A DNA stretch of 64,000 bases from assembly GCF_963924675.1 (NCBI RefSeq), contig NC_089225.1, positions 86,525,951 through 86,589,950 of the forward strand, given 5' to 3'. Each line of letters begins with the position of its first letter. Position 1 is the stretch's first letter. Both the position numbers and the translations under genes were made by a program. The stretch is from Phocoena phocoena. Lineage: Eukaryota; Chordata; Mammalia; Artiodactyla; Phocoenidae. Below the pieces are notes generated by a model. It saw only the letters and a program-made list of their open reading frames with translations, did not search any database and was not told the origin of the DNA. Positions 1-11,800 of this stretch are shown piece by piece.

Positions 1-499
1 GGAAGAGGGGTTCCCTGGGTCTAGAAGCCTGCTGTTTTCTGAATCAGGGGGCCAGCCTTCGAGCATCACAGCACACTCTCCTCGCCTGTAGAAACTGGAA
101 GTTGGACCAGGATCCCAAAATCCCTTTTCACTTTGCTATGCTCTACACTTATGCTCCCATCTTCCTTCAAGAGGCGGATTGTCCTAACCAGAGTAATATC
201 AGAACCAATGAGGTTTGTATGGCAGGAGGACTTTGAACAAAACTAGGAAGAATTCCGGACTTTATCAAGATTCCCAGGCCGTAGCTGCAGGAATGAGGCT
301 AGCTGCCAGCCCTTTATTATTCTGAACCAAACATTATTATAGCCCCATACTTCCTTACCTCTTAAACAGAGCCTCTTGGTGATAACATATGCTTCCTTTG
401 CCTCTGAATGTGATGTTGAGATCTCTGTGTATTCGCTTGATCTACTGATACAGGACAACAGAGAGGTCTCCAAGTGCCAGTTCTTGTAATAATATGTAA
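1..499. other. Unique non-coding DNA
   Basis: No repeat family, RNA gene or convincing coding frame is recognised here. Short open frames on the minus strand lack any known motif and have no supporting splice or start context. Confidence 0.5.
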
Positions 500-690
500 C
501 ATTTACCTGAGTGCTTAATCATAACAGGCACTCTTCTAAGCACTTTGCTCATAATAACTCTCAACAACCCTACAGGGAGATGAGAAATTGAGCCACAGAG
601 AGGCTAAGGAACTTGCCAAAGATCACACAGAGAAAAAGAGGCAACTCTGGGACTGAACACAGCTAGTATGATCCCAGAGCCCGTGGGGAT
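500..690 (-). repeat. MIR SINE relic
   Basis: Minus-orientation MIR. The plus strand shows the reverse complement of the diagnostic core: a run meaning 'cacagagaggctaaggaact', then a degraded 'gatcacacag' block and 'gactgaacacag'. The copy is heavily diverged, as expected for a repeat older than the placental radiation. Confidence 0.75.
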
Positions 691-1121
691 GATTCTCCTT
701 CCTGTTCTACCTAGATCCTTTGGTACTACCGAGTTTTCTTCCTCTAAAGGAAAAATTGGGAGTATAAGAGCTTACAAGCAAATTATTTTAAAATATATTA
801 AAAAATAAGGACCATGGAAGATGATACCCTCAAAGTAGAAGCAAGAGCCACTGGCTTTTCCTGAAAATGTGGGAAGGAACATAGGGCAGTGAGGATGATT
901 CAGTGGGGAGTGGAGACGAATATTTACTAGTGGATCTCACAGCCCACTTCAAGGTGAGGAGAAGACAGTTGGTTAAAACCAAAGAACTCTGGGTAGGAAG
1001 TGATATCGTTGACTAGAAAGTAGTTGAAGTGATGATCAGGGATGTTAGGGGAGGGGGAGGAAGTGAAGAAAGTTGGCACTGAAACAAAGTGGGGAGATCA
1101 AGGTCATGGGTGTCCCTCAAC

Positions 1122-1255
1122 ATGAATTATCTCACTTAATCCTCACAACCATTTTAGGCTTCTCCGTCATCTCCATTTTTAAAATGAAGATGTTTAGTCA
1201 AAGGAAAATGAAGTGAATTGCCCAAGGTCACACAGAGGTAAGTGGCAGTGCCTAA
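1122..1255 (-). repeat. MIR SINE relic
   Basis: The segment has 'cacttaatcctcacaacc' followed by 'gcccaaggtcacacag' and 'agtggcagtgcc', in the order of a reverse-complement MIR. It is partial and lacks the tRNA-like head. Confidence 0.75.
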
Positions 1256-1989
1256 GAAACAGGCACTTGCCAGGCAGCCTGACCCAGAGGCTGAGCTCCC
1301 AGTCACTAGGCACTGCCTTCATGCCACCCTGGGAGGAGCAGTGGAGAGGAGAGAGATTCCAGACGCAAGAAACACCAGGAAAAACTGGGGAAGCAGGGCT
1401 TGGAGGCAGCACAAGGGCAGGGGTTGGTGGGCACACAAGCAGGTGAATCTTAAAAAGAAAGACTGGAGTTTGTCTTCCTCTGAGATAAGAGGGAAAGAAT
1501 AGAAACAGCGTGAGCGCACAAGAGCGTTCTAGCAGGGCAGGGGAGGCTAGCTCGTGTCCCTTAGGTCTCATTTTCTCAGTGAATTAGAGCAAAGGTGTCT
1601 GCCAAGGTCTCTAATCGTAGAGGGGCTGGGTTGGAGCTACAGTTTAAGACCTTGGCATGTCTGAAGCAGCTGCTGAGCTGGGCTCCCCTGCGAGTGAATG
1701 TAAAAGACTCAGCAGCTCTGGGGCCCTTTCTGAGCTTATGTTGACTTTATAGTGAAACCGTTTCCCCTGATTTTGTGATTTTCTCCAGCAATGGCTGGAA
1801 GTACAGGAATAGGATTAAAGAAAATGACTGAGGTCCTCCTTAGTATCGGGGAGTACTTGCAAACCCATGGATGCCCCAGGGTGTTGAAATTATGCAGTTT
1901 CTTCCAAAGAGGAAAAGTTTGAGGGCCGATAAGCCATATGGGGAAAGGCCAAGGCACACTGTACTTAAAGTATAGCCTGTGGTTCACAG
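1256..1989. other. Unique non-coding DNA with overlapping short open frames
   Basis: Moderately GC-rich stretch in which several frames stay open for 60-125 codons on both strands at 1194-1571. The frames overlap each other on opposite strands, have no recognisable domain and show low-complexity composition. I read them as chance frames in stop-poor sequence, not as a gene. Confidence 0.5.
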
Positions 1990-2215
1990 CAGAGACGCTG
2001 GTATCAAGTGTGGGCTCAGCTCCCATCAGTACCTCTTTGCTAACTGGTGACCTTGGATAAGTTACTGACCCTCTCTATGTCTGCATTTTTTTATTTGTAT
2101 TAGTTGAGCATACTTCATAAAGTTGTTGTGAGGATTAAATAACACATATAAAGCCCTTAGCACAGTGTCTAAGACATAATAAGTGGTCAATAAATGTTAA
2201 CTTTTATTAAGGCTC
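1990..2215 (+). repeat. MIR SINE, nearly complete
   Basis: Plus-orientation MIR. Visible blocks are 'gtgaccttggataagtta', 'gttgttgtgaggattaaat', 'cccttagcacagtgtct' and the L2-like tail 'gtcaataaatgtta'. This is one of the better preserved MIR copies in the window. Confidence 0.85.
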
Positions 2216-2936
2216 AAACAAGGACTTCACTGATACTGTTAGTTACTAATGTCCTCACTGATCAGCATTCACTACTAGAAGCATGGCATCTCATGCATAT
2301 ACACGTGTGCCCTAAGTCATGTGAGAGACTAGAATCTCCCAGTCATCGGCGGTGGCTTTAAAATGTCCAGCTGTGCTGACTAGATCTTGTTTTCAGATAG
2401 AAGCGAAGTGGTGGGGTAATGGACTCTTGAGTTCGCTCCTAGGGAAGGTAGCCAACTGTTTCCTATTTAATGCCAATAAGACCTTGACCTTTCCTGCTAT
2501 GTCAGCCTTCCTCTCACAAAGCAAATTCAGACCACAAGTCTAGCCAGAAAGTCGATGTTAAATTAAACCTAGAATTTTAAAACACAGCCCAGGTCTTCCT
2601 CAACAATTACAATGCTTTTTAAGCATTAGATTTTCTGTATGGGTCCCGAAGAGTTGCAGAATAGAACTAGTATTCCTCATCCTTCTTCCAAATCTCTGTA
2701 ATCTATTCAGCATCATTTCTTTTTATATTCTCTTAGGTGTAAGTAATACTTGTTGCCTGGGATAGTGTTCTTTTTCTGCATAAACAAAAAGATCTTCTTG
2801 AAAATGTGATTAGAATACAAATGCCTTATGCACTTAAATGTGTTAAATAGCTACATTCTAAACTTCCTAAGAACTTGCTTCTCATGAATGAGAATTTTTT
2901 TTTTTCTCTTTTTTTGGAAAAGAGAACTAATAAAAT
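2216..2936. other. Unique non-coding DNA
   Basis: AT-rich stretch with no recognised repeat or gene. It ends in T-rich sequence just upstream of the first CHR SINE. Confidence 0.45.
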
Positions 2937-2945
2937 ACAGAAGCT

Positions 2946-3161
2946 GGGCTTCCCTGGTGGCGCAGTGGTTGGGAGTCCGCCTGCCGATGCAGGGGATGTG
3001 GGTTCGTGCCCCGGTCCGGGAGGATCGCACATGCCGCGGAACGGCTGGGCCCGTGAGCCACGGCCGCTGAGCCTGCACGTCTGGAGCCTGTGCTCCGCGA
3101 CAGGAGAGGCCACAAGAGGGAGAGGCCCGCGTACCACAAAAAAAAGAAAAAAAGAAAAAAA
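2946..3161 (+). mobile_element. CHR-type tRNA-derived SINE
   Basis: Full-length CHR SINE. The head GGGCTTCCCTGGTGGCGCAG includes a Pol III A-box-like segment, and 'ggttcgtgcccc' is the B-box-like segment of the tRNA-derived region. The body ends in 'gaggcccgcgtaccac' and an A-rich tail with G interruptions. An 8 bp target-site duplication, acagaagc, lies at 2937-2944 and 3162-3169. Open frames of 60-115 codons across it come from the SINE body and do not encode a protein. Confidence 0.95.
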
Positions 3162-3254
3162 ACAGAAGCCTAATGACTAAGAATATCAATGACATTCCTT
3201 TCTCTAAATTCTTATGTTGATTCGTGGTGTCTTCCAGGCCATGCCTCTAATTAT

Positions 3255-3375
3255 TGTACATGTTACTGCCTTCTTCCTCATTTGGGCAGATTAGGAATAC
3301 TTTGCTTCTCCCACAGTACCCAGCAAGCTCTTAAAAGTAGAGAAGTGACCCAATAAAAACATTTTGATTGACTGA
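3255..3375 (+). repeat. Possible L2/MIR 3' tail
   Basis: Weak match to an L2-like 3' end: 'cacagtacccagcaagctc' leads to 'cccaataaaaac' and 'gattgactga'. It is too diverged for firm assignment. Confidence 0.35.
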
Positions 3376-4429
3376 AAATACTTTTTGTTTAATTAATTCA
3401 TGGAGATCAGGGACCCAGGCAAGTAACTGAATACTGAAGCAGGCTAGGTATGGGACAACATGGAGTAGTGGGGACTGAGGTTATATAAAAAATGCATGTC
3501 CCATCTAAGGGGACAGCTGGAACTCAGCTCCACCTCACTCTTGCCATGTAGCAATGCAGGCCCTGTGTTGCTAGATGTTCCCATTTTTAGGCAGAAGATA
3601 GATATTTAATGTGAAATCTCCCAACTTTTACATGAGGGCAACCAATTTAAAAAATAAAAATGTTAATGCAGGCCCAATATAACACATCTGTGAAACAGGT
3701 TCAGCCCAGGTCCAACGATTTGCAATATCTTAGTTAAAGGAAATTCCTGAGAAATTATGATAATTCAGACTCTCCTTATCTATCCTTTACACCAGACCCA
3801 CCTGCAAGCAGCTTTGTGACCCCGGCCTGCAGTCCTATCCTCTGTCTCTGCCTATTGCCAGTCACAGTTGGACTGGCTCTCGTAGCAAGACTCATCCTGA
3901 GTCAGTACGGAGTGACACAAGCCACATTCACACAGCCCACTGAGCCTTTTGACAGTGTTGTACAAAACAGAAATGATGGTAATTGGTAGAGAAGATGTCC
4001 AGGTTAAATGTCGTGACAAACCTTTTTAAAGACCTGGATGATTTCATGACTTTAACACAGCATCAGCAAAGCCACCTGAAGGAATGACATGGCTAATCAA
4101 GAGTCATACATCAGATGTCAGCGGCTTGTCTGCATCGGTGAGGCAGGAAGGGTTGAAAGGAATATCCCATTCCCCCCAACAACATCAGCCCCAAATTAGT
4201 TGTGATATATAGCAAAGATTTCTACTTTCCTGTGAAGCTCAAAAACAAGTTCTTGCTGACGGAAGAATATTTTACCCAATAAAAGGTTGTATTCTTGACA
4301 GAATTTATGAATTTTCCTTTGGCATAAAACCCTAATTTCATTCACCACTTGGAGGCTTGGTAAGGCTCAGTACTTTTCTAAAATAAAGCACTACTGAAAT
4401 TCCTGAAGATGGATCCTACATCACATCAA
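3376..4429. other. Unique non-coding DNA
   Basis: No repeat or gene recognised over about 1 kb. Base composition is ordinary and there is no long open frame. Confidence 0.45.
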
Positions 4430-4435
4430 CCTTTC

Positions 4436-4512
4436 TTTTCCCAGCACCTGGCACAATACCAGTCACAGAATCGAGACTCGACTAATGTTTATTTAATGAA
4501 TTAATTAATGAT
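4436..4512 (+). repeat. L2/MIR 3' tail relic
   Basis: 'cccagcacctggcacaatac' followed by 'ctaatgtttatttaatgaat' fits the shared L2/MIR 3' end, which normally ends in imperfect (TGAA)n-like units. Confidence 0.6.
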
Positions 4513-7500
4513 GGAATGATTGAACTCGATCCATGCCTTAAATGGTCTTGCTTTATAGTAATGCTGGGGGAAGAGGATTGCAAAAGAAAGAGGACAAAGA
4601 TCAGCATCTTTAAATGCAGCATGCAGTGCTTTGTTTTTATAATACTTTAGAGAATTGTGTGGGAATTTATCTAATCCACTCTGTCAGGAAGAAATCTGAA
4701 GACACACTCCCCGCCTCCCTGGTAAATCTTAGAATGTGCTGATTTGAGGTGGCTCCAGAAGTGAAGCTGAAACAATTAATTGCGGTATTAAATAAACACT
4801 TTGTGTTCCCTTGAAAATCTTGAACAAGAGCCTCCGTGTCAGGGAGGGAAAGATGCTGAGGCATCAGAATCATGAGAGAGACATTAAATTTCTTTCTGCC
4901 TGCAGACCTGTGGATTCCAGTGTCTGCTCCCCTACCCTGCAAAGTTCACAGTCCTTTACCATGACACTGAGCTTGACAGAGAAACTGCAGGTACATAAGT
5001 GTGTGTCTGCATTGCAACAGATGTCAGCATCATGTTTAGAAGGAAACTGACTTACAGATGGAAGGAGCCTGGGAGTTGAGAGCATCTGTTATAGGAATCT
5101 GGATTTGAAAGAATACATTTGAAAAATAAGTCTCTTCAACTTCCGAATGAACCAAAATCTTTCATGATTCCCACTGCCATTTTCCCTCCTCTCTCTCTCT
5201 GCTTTTTAGAAAGAGTGAGAAAAGATTGAAATTTTTCCACACTGTCAAGGTGGAGAATATTATTAGAACATACTTCAGAGAATACTGGGTGCTTTTTTTA
5301 ATCAGTAGTGGAATGCCGCTTAGAAACATCAGAATATCCTCAAGATTTTCTTCAAATAATCCTAATATCCTTGCCCTAATGAAAAGCATCATGTTGTCTG
5401 GGAATTTTTAGAAGTGATCTATCACGCTTGCTCGGCATAAAACACCTAGAACCTGCACGTGACCTCTTTTGTTGCCATTGTGCATTTTGTTTTAGCTAAC
5501 AGGAGAAGCGGCCATTCAATCCAAGTAGTTACTATCATTTTATTCAACAAAGTCTCTCTGTGAGCAAAGAGTTCTCAGAGGATAGTTTATGGCTCTAAGT
5601 AAAACCATTCCTGATAAATATACTCCTTAAAATGCATACAGGACACAGCTCACTCCTTCCTAGTTGTGTTCCGACAATGGCTTACCTCACACCTGACGAA
5701 ACCTGTTACAGTTTTGTGGGCTGCAGGCTGTGGCAGAAATGACAGAGCACATGCTCATTTTCATCCAGGTCTAAACGGCAGCTTCCAGGCTCTCACACCC
5801 CTCAGTTATTCCCAGTCTCATTGCCACTTGTGAAAGACGCGTGATTTATAGATCCTAATCAGCGGGACAGTGATAATCTGTGACCTCTTCATATCACCCT
5901 GGAGACAAGCTCACACTTCGACCAGCATGATAACTATGCCCAAGTGCCCTTAAGCCCTGGTAGGACTTCCGTCTGGCCTGCCCAGTTCCCACCACCACCA
6001 TGAGCTTCAGTTACCCCCTCAATGTCCTCTAAAAACTCGTTGAGATCCACGGTCCTTCCATGTTGCCCTCAGTATCGTTCCCACACCATCTGGTGCTGAT
6101 TCAAGCTTTTCGCCAATCAAAAGTGGGTGAAGAGAGATGAGAGGAAAGTGGAAGGTTTTACCCCAAAACAGAAAGCAATTAAGCAAGGATAGATCTGTAC
6201 CAAAAAGACAGGATAGTTGCAGCACCAGAGGTGACTGCTTAAATATGACTGTGCAAAGAGCTTTGTAAATGACCTAATGGAGATCATTGGAACTTAGATC
6301 TGGGATCAATTATGCATAAAAAGGAAAGGTATACCTCCTTTTACTGGACTTTTGAAGAGCCTTCACCATTACTCCCTGCCTCCGAGCAGTGACTCTGTGC
6401 TCACTGGGGAGGAGAGTCTCCTGTGTGAATGAGGGTTCCCGTGGGTGTGTTGTATGCCGCTTTCCCACCACCTTCACTCTAATCATGATGAATGTGATAG
6501 CTGGGCACATCTGGCTAAAGACAGGAGTGTGAGGCAGCCACATCTGGAGTCTGGCGTTATTTCATCTCTAATTTAATAGCTGACTTCCCAGTTCTGAAGC
6601 TGACAAAGGACTTGAGCATAGAAAACTGAAAGGATGATCACTAAACTTTGTTGGCTTCCAAGCACTTGCTCTTGCCTTGGGGAAATTTATATCCTATTCC
6701 ACTGAAGGCACTGCTCAAGTGACAGTCATAACTCAATAACAGTGAGTGCTCACAAGATTTTCCAAAGGTTGACATTCTCACTGACATTTCTTTAACCTGT
6801 GGTTTGGGTCAAACCTATACTGCAGAAGTTCCCCTTTATGCCAAGGGCGTGAGGTCATCAGTTCACTAAAGAAAAAATACCCATTCCCACTTTCAAACTT
6901 CACAATTCCTTTTTATTTTCTTTGTCTTCATTAATCTTATTGATCCTCTCACTTCCTTGCACTGTTCTGAAATCATTATTTATTTTATTTAGTTAGATTT
7001 TATTTTTGTTTTTGTTTTTAGGACAGCTTCAAAAGGTCTGTGCTAAAATCTTTCTCAGAGCTGCTGCCAGTTAAAATAACTTTCTCTTCACCTTCTCTTT
7101 TTTGAATAACATTATCTCATAGGCATATCTTGATCTTCACATATAAATCCCTCATTTTAGGGCTTTATTCTAAAGTTGACAGTTTAACTTCATAATCTTT
7201 GCACAGAGTTTGACAGACCAAAGAAATTCACTATAAAACTCAGGGCTTCTGTTTATTTATCTTTGAAATAGAATTCTTTACATGGATCTAATGTGACTTT
7301 ATTAAAATACCAAACTGAAAATATAAAGTAAAATACTATGTAATTGCTACTTGTACTATAATCTTCAATAAATGAATTTAGCTCACACTTCTATAGATAA
7401 TACCAAGGGTAGTTATTCAACACAGAAGTGACTGAATAATAGAAGATATTAGAGGCTTTTGAAAATTCTATTCCACTTGCAAACATCTAATGACCTCATA

Positions 7501-9094
7501 CTATGTGCAAAGTGTGAGGCAAGGTGCCAAAGGGGTTAAAAAGGAACTTTAAGACAATCGTTGCCCTCTTAGTTTTTCATTATCTGGGGGAAAAAGTAGA
7601 CCCATAGACACAATATCATTCAGTAGAACCAAGGCCAGAGAGAACTGGAAGAAGGTTAAGTGTGAGCCAAGCCCTGAATAATCAGATTCTAAAGCAGAAT
7701 ATGTGTCTGCCTGTGTTTGCTCTAAATCCTGCCCCAAGAACTGGTAGCTTCCTCTCCAGGTCTGTACCTAGGACGGATGACCTTGTGGCTGGGGAGCATC
7801 CATTCCAATTTACTGTATTATTGCCACCTGAAGAAAGGCAGGTGACAGTACTCCCGCTGGTGACCTCCACGAAATACAAATGGAGTAGGTGAGCCTGGAA
7901 AGGGTTTTATGAATCCTGGTGTCAAAGGTGAAAAGTCAGAGAGCAATGAAGCCATTGGCCAAACTCTGGGAGTGGACGAGGGGGAGGGCCAGTGCGCGGA
8001 CTGTGCTTTCCTCTCAGCACACCCTCCCAGGTCCTACAGCCCAGGCAGCAGGGGTCAGGAACGGTGGGAAAGTGAACGCCTTGCTGGTGACCAAGAAACT
8101 CGCCGAGAGGCCTCTGATCCCCTTCCATCACTCTTCAGACACGTCAACCCCTCCCACAGCATTTCCAACAATCCACTTCCGACTACCTTTTTATGACTTT
8201 ACAACACAGTTTTTCCTCGAATTTTATGGCATTTCATTAAAGCCACCAGAAGGTGATACTGCCCCTTTTCTAAGAGTGAAATAAATTCAAGTTTTATCGC
8301 TTCTGGAAATGCCGTAGCAGCTGTCAGGACATTTGATAGATTTTCTCAATTACAGGACTTGTGGAGCATTTTATACTTACATCTGCACGAAGCCCAATAT
8401 AGTAGATGTTCGTCTTGCCTCCTTCTTTATCTCATGCATCTTTTTGCTCTTAATGACCAATTTGTTATTTTTCTACTTTTATTTCTCCTTACCTCTTTTT
8501 TTCTGCATTTTGTTTCTCTTTTTGCTGTTTGGTTTAGAGAATGATGCATTTCTCGTACAAACTTACATTATTTGTGAAAGAAAAGGAGAGGGGGGAACCT
8601 AACTAGGGTCTATAAAGAAAAAAGAAGTCAGTTAAAATTTAAAAGTGAATCAATTTTCCACAGGGGAATTTACTGTTGATATAAGGTGCACTTTGCAAAT
8701 GCAGTATTTATTAATGTGACATGACATATGTTGAATTTTTTCCTAATGGGATAGAGGCTTTAGACTGTGTGACTTTTTACACTAATAAGGCTGTTCATTG
8801 GTGTTTTTCTTCATTATCAACATAGAGAATGTCAGCTTTCAATGACAACTTCGTGGATTATTCAAAACTGCAGAACCTTGGTCCCAATGGATGCTAAATA
8901 AATTAAAAAGGCTAATGTGTAACAAAGACCATGCCAGTAGAATGTACCGACAGACTGTGGGTATGGCACATAAAACTTATTTCATTGACTTTGAATGTAT
9001 AATCTTGCAGACAGAGCAGAGACTTCAGAAAGTAAGTGGGTGATCAAAATGTCTTTTTTCATAGAAATGCTTTCACTTAAATAATATTTTAAGA
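4513..9094. other. Long unique non-coding stretch
   Basis: About 4.6 kb with no repeat I can name and no convincing gene. It contains a T/C-rich tract at about 8455-8530, and two overlapping open frames (95 and 121 codons) at 7909-8284 that share the same DNA in different registers and have no recognisable domain. Conserved non-coding elements could lie here but cannot be judged from one sequence. Confidence 0.45.
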
Positions 9095-9262
9095 CATTGG
9101 AGTACTTTTGCAAACATTACAAAGTATAACCTCCTCAGCAATCCTGGAGGGTAGGTAAGGTAAGTGTTATTATCCGCATATAAAAGATGCAGAAACTGAG
9201 GCTCACAAAGCACCAGGGCTTTGCCCAAGGTCAAAAGCAGAATCTTAACTCCAATCCAGCTC
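9095..9262 (-). repeat. MIR SINE relic
   Basis: Reverse-complement MIR blocks are present in order: 'gtgttattatccgcatat', 'cagaaactgaggctcacaaa', then 'tgcccaaggtcaaaagcaga'. Both ends are decayed. Confidence 0.8.
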
Positions 9263-9445
9263 TTATAAATTCCAATGCTTTTCCTCTATTGTTGATCCCC
9301 AACAGTACCTGACACTCCCAACAAGAAACAGTTAATTCCTCAGTTTCTGTATAGAATACCCTAGTAATTCCTCACAAGCATATGTGACTTTAAAGTTTTT
9401 AAAATGTGCTCATACCAACCTCTCTGAATTTCTCCTCAGTAACTC

Positions 9446-9655
9446 TTTTTTTTTTTTTTTTTTGCGGTACTCAGGCCTCTCACTGTTGTGGCCTCTCCCC
9501 TTGCGGAGCACAGGCTCCGGACGCGCAGGCTCAGCGGCCATGGCTCACGGGCCTAGCTGCTCCGCGGCATGTGGGATCTTCCCGGACCGGGGCACGAACC
9601 CGTGTCCCCTGTATCGGCAGGAGGACTCTCAACCACTGCGCCACCAGGAAAGCCC
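9446..9655 (-). mobile_element. CHR-type tRNA-derived SINE
   Basis: Minus-orientation CHR SINE. It begins with a poly-T tract (poly-A tail on the other strand) and 'gcggtactcaggcctctcac', and ends with 'ccaccaggaaagccc'. A 13 bp target-site duplication (cctcagtaactct at 9434-9446, cctcagtcactct at 9655-9667) has one mismatch. The 120-140 codon frames over it are SINE-derived. Confidence 0.95.
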
Positions 9656-9754
9656 CTCAGTCACTCTTTATAGCATTAGCTTGTTTAATTTTTTATTGCC
9701 TAAATCACAGTCTAAAACTGTATTTCTTATTTATTTGCTCACCCATTTGTATGT

Positions 9755-10215
9755 TTTGGTTATCAAATGCTCTGTAACAAACCACCCCCAAAACGTAGTG
9801 GTTTAAAAAAACAACAATTCATTGTTTCTCACAAGTCTTGTGATTGACCGGGCACTGTTGGGTAGTTTTTCTGCCTGCATGGTGTAGCTGAGGTCGCTTA
9901 TGTGGTTTCGTTGAGCTGGGAGCTTGGCTGGGACTGAAACATCCAAGATGGACTCTCACCCTCCAGGCACTTCCTGCATGTGGCCTTTCAATATTCAGTC
10001 ACTGAGTCCAAGCTTCTTATAGCATAGCATCTGGCTTCCAGAAAAGAACATTCAAAGAGCTAAAGCCCCAATCTGCAAGCACTTTTCAAAGCTTCTGCTT
10101 ACATCCTGCTAACATCTTACTGGCTAAAGTAGTTCACCTGGCCAAATCCAAATCAATGTGAGAAAGAACTACCCAAGGATATGAGTGTCATGTGGTGTGA
10201 ATCATAGGGAGCCAA
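9755..10215 (-). repeat. Old LTR-like repeat, probably MLT1-related
   Basis: The segment opens with 'ctgtaacaaaccacccccaa' and 'gtagtggtttaaaaaaacaa', then 'tccaagatggactctcaccc'. This is the layout of the reverse complement of MLT1-related LTRs. I cannot assign a subfamily with confidence, and the match weakens toward the right end. Confidence 0.5.
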
Positions 10216-10249
10216 CAATGTAACAGTGTACTCCAGTGCTTAGAGAGGA

Positions 10250-10378
10250 AACTACTAGAATGTCAACTCTATGAGCGCAGAAACATTGTCATGCATACTT
10301 CCACAACCCTAGCATTAGAACAGTTCCTGGCAAACAATAGAAGCTCAATAAATATAAATATTTATTAAATAAACATTT
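10250..10378 (+). repeat. L2 3' end relic
   Basis: 'actagaatgtcaactctatg' followed by 'cagttcctggcaaacaatag' and 'aagctcaataaatataaa' matches the order of a plus-strand L2 3' end. Confidence 0.65.
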
Positions 10379-10434
10379 TTAAATAAATTAATAAATGGAG
10401 GAGACACATCCTATGAACTGACAGATTTTATTAA

Positions 10435-11112
10435 CTTCATCTCCTTTTATTAAAGTCTAACTCCTTATGTCCCCCTCTAGTTATTACCCATCTTAAAGAG
10501 TAACTACTATCCTGACTTCTAACACTACGAACGAGTTTTGCCTGTTTCTGAAATGTTATATAAATGGAATCATACAGTATATATACTCTTTTTGGGTCTG
10601 GTTCTTTTGTCACCGTTATGTTTGTGAGGTTAATCTGTAAAGCTGTAGTTATTCATTTTCATTATTGTATAGTATTCCATAGTACGAATATATCATCATG
10701 TATTTATCCATCCTAGCGTTCATGGACATTTGAGTTGTTTCCAGGTTGGAGCTATTAGAACAGTTTTATTCAGTTTATTTTATTTTATTTATTAGAACAG
10801 TTTTATTATTATTTATTCTCAAAATCATATTCATGATTTTGAGTAAAAGTGTGCATTTCTCTTGGGTATATCATGTCTAAGTGGAAGGGCTGAATCATAG
10901 GATAAGCATCTACTGAGCTTTGGAAGATACTTCGTAACAATTTAGCCAAGCGGTTGTAATGTACATTTCACCAGCAACATATGGGTGTTTAGTGGTTCCA
11001 CATTCTCACCAACACTTAAAATTATCCATATTTTTCATTTTAATTTTCTGGGGCTGGGTAGAGGTATCACATTGTGCTTTTAATTTGCTTACCCCTGACA
11101 ACTGATAAAGAC
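10435..11112 (-). repeat. Old L1 fragment, minus strand, interrupted
   Basis: Antisense old L1 ORF2 3' region. Markers include 'gtatagtattccatagtacg', 'atttatccatcc', 'cacattctcaccaacactta' and 'gcttttaatttgctt'. The element appears to continue at 11532-11790 after an inserted MLT1 LTR. A local rearrangement inside it, at 10754-10843, contains a 17 bp direct repeat and a perfect inverted repeat. Confidence 0.75.
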
Positions 11113-11531
11113 AGTTTATTAGTTTGCTACGGCTGTTGTAACAAATTACCATACATATGGTGGCTTAAGCCTAAATAAATTTATTCACTTATAATTCTGG
11201 AGGCCAGAAGTCTGAGATCAAAGTGTCAGCAGTGCTGTACTCCCTCTGAAGGCTCTAGGGAAAAATCCATTCCTTGATTCTTCCAGATCCTGGTGGCTTC
11301 TGGTGGCACTCCTTGTACTAAGGCTACATCGCTCCAGCCTCTGCCTGTCTGTGTGCCTTTTCTGTGTATGTCTGTGTCAAAACTCCTGCTGTCTCTCTCA
11401 TAGGGAAACATGTAATTGCATATAGGGCTTACCCAGATATCTTTTGCCATAAAAGGTGATATTCACAGCTTCTGGGGATTAAGAAGTGAATATATCTCTG
11501 GGGGTCCATTTTTCAGCTTACAGGTAGGCAC
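11113..11531 (-). mobile_element. MLT1-type LTR (ERVL-MaLR), minus strand
   Basis: Reads as the reverse complement of an MLT1 LTR: it begins 'gtttattagtttgctacggc' and 'gttgtaacaaattaccatac', continues with 'tctggaggccagaagtctga' and 'gaaggctctagggaaaaatc', and ends near 'ttctggggattaagaagtga'. It splits an older L1 fragment, so it inserted later than that L1. No internal retroviral sequence adjoins it, so it is a solo LTR. Confidence 0.75.
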
Positions 11532-11800
11532 CCTTTAATTTGTATGTTCTCTTTTGTGAAGTTCCCGCTCAAGTCTTTTCTGCTGGGAGATTTCCCTTTT
11601 TCTTATTGATTTATTAGCTCTTCTTTATTATTCTGAATACAAATTCTTTGTCAGATGTTTTGCAAATGCTTCTCTCATTCTGTGGCTTGCCTTTCCACTC
11701 TTCTAATAGTTTCTAATTCTAAATGTGGTGGAATCCAAGTTCTCTTTCTTCCTAATAGATTAATAAATAGGTTCAGAGAAGCCCTATAAATTTTCCAGAA
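11532..11800 (-). repeat. Old L1 fragment, continuation
   Basis: The plus strand carries 'attctgaatacaaattcttt', 'gtcagatgttttgcaaatgc' and 'ctgtggcttgcctttcca', an antisense old L1 ORF2 segment that follows on from the fragment left of the MLT1 LTR. Confidence 0.65.

Noticed and set aside
1194..1571. Minus-strand frame of 125 codons with overlapping plus-strand frames.
   Set aside because: No domain, no conservation evidence, and frames open on both strands at once, which points to stop-poor composition.
2826..3195. Overlapping open frames of 60-115 codons, and similar frames at 9384-9806, 17902-18246, 23109-23468, 39506-40064, 48078-48406, 57059-57351, 60719-61173 and 61562-61956.
   Set aside because: All lie on CHR SINEs. 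The same Ala/Gly/Pro/Arg-rich peptide recurs at each copy because the SINE body lacks stops in some frames. They are not genes.
7909..8284. Two overlapping plus-strand frames of 95 and 121 codons in different registers.
   Set aside because: Both cover the same DNA, so at most one could be real; neither shows a known motif or coding signature.
8455..8530. T/C-rich tract as a possible splice acceptor region.
   Set aside because: No following coding exon or consistent frame; ordinary pyrimidine-rich non-coding DNA.
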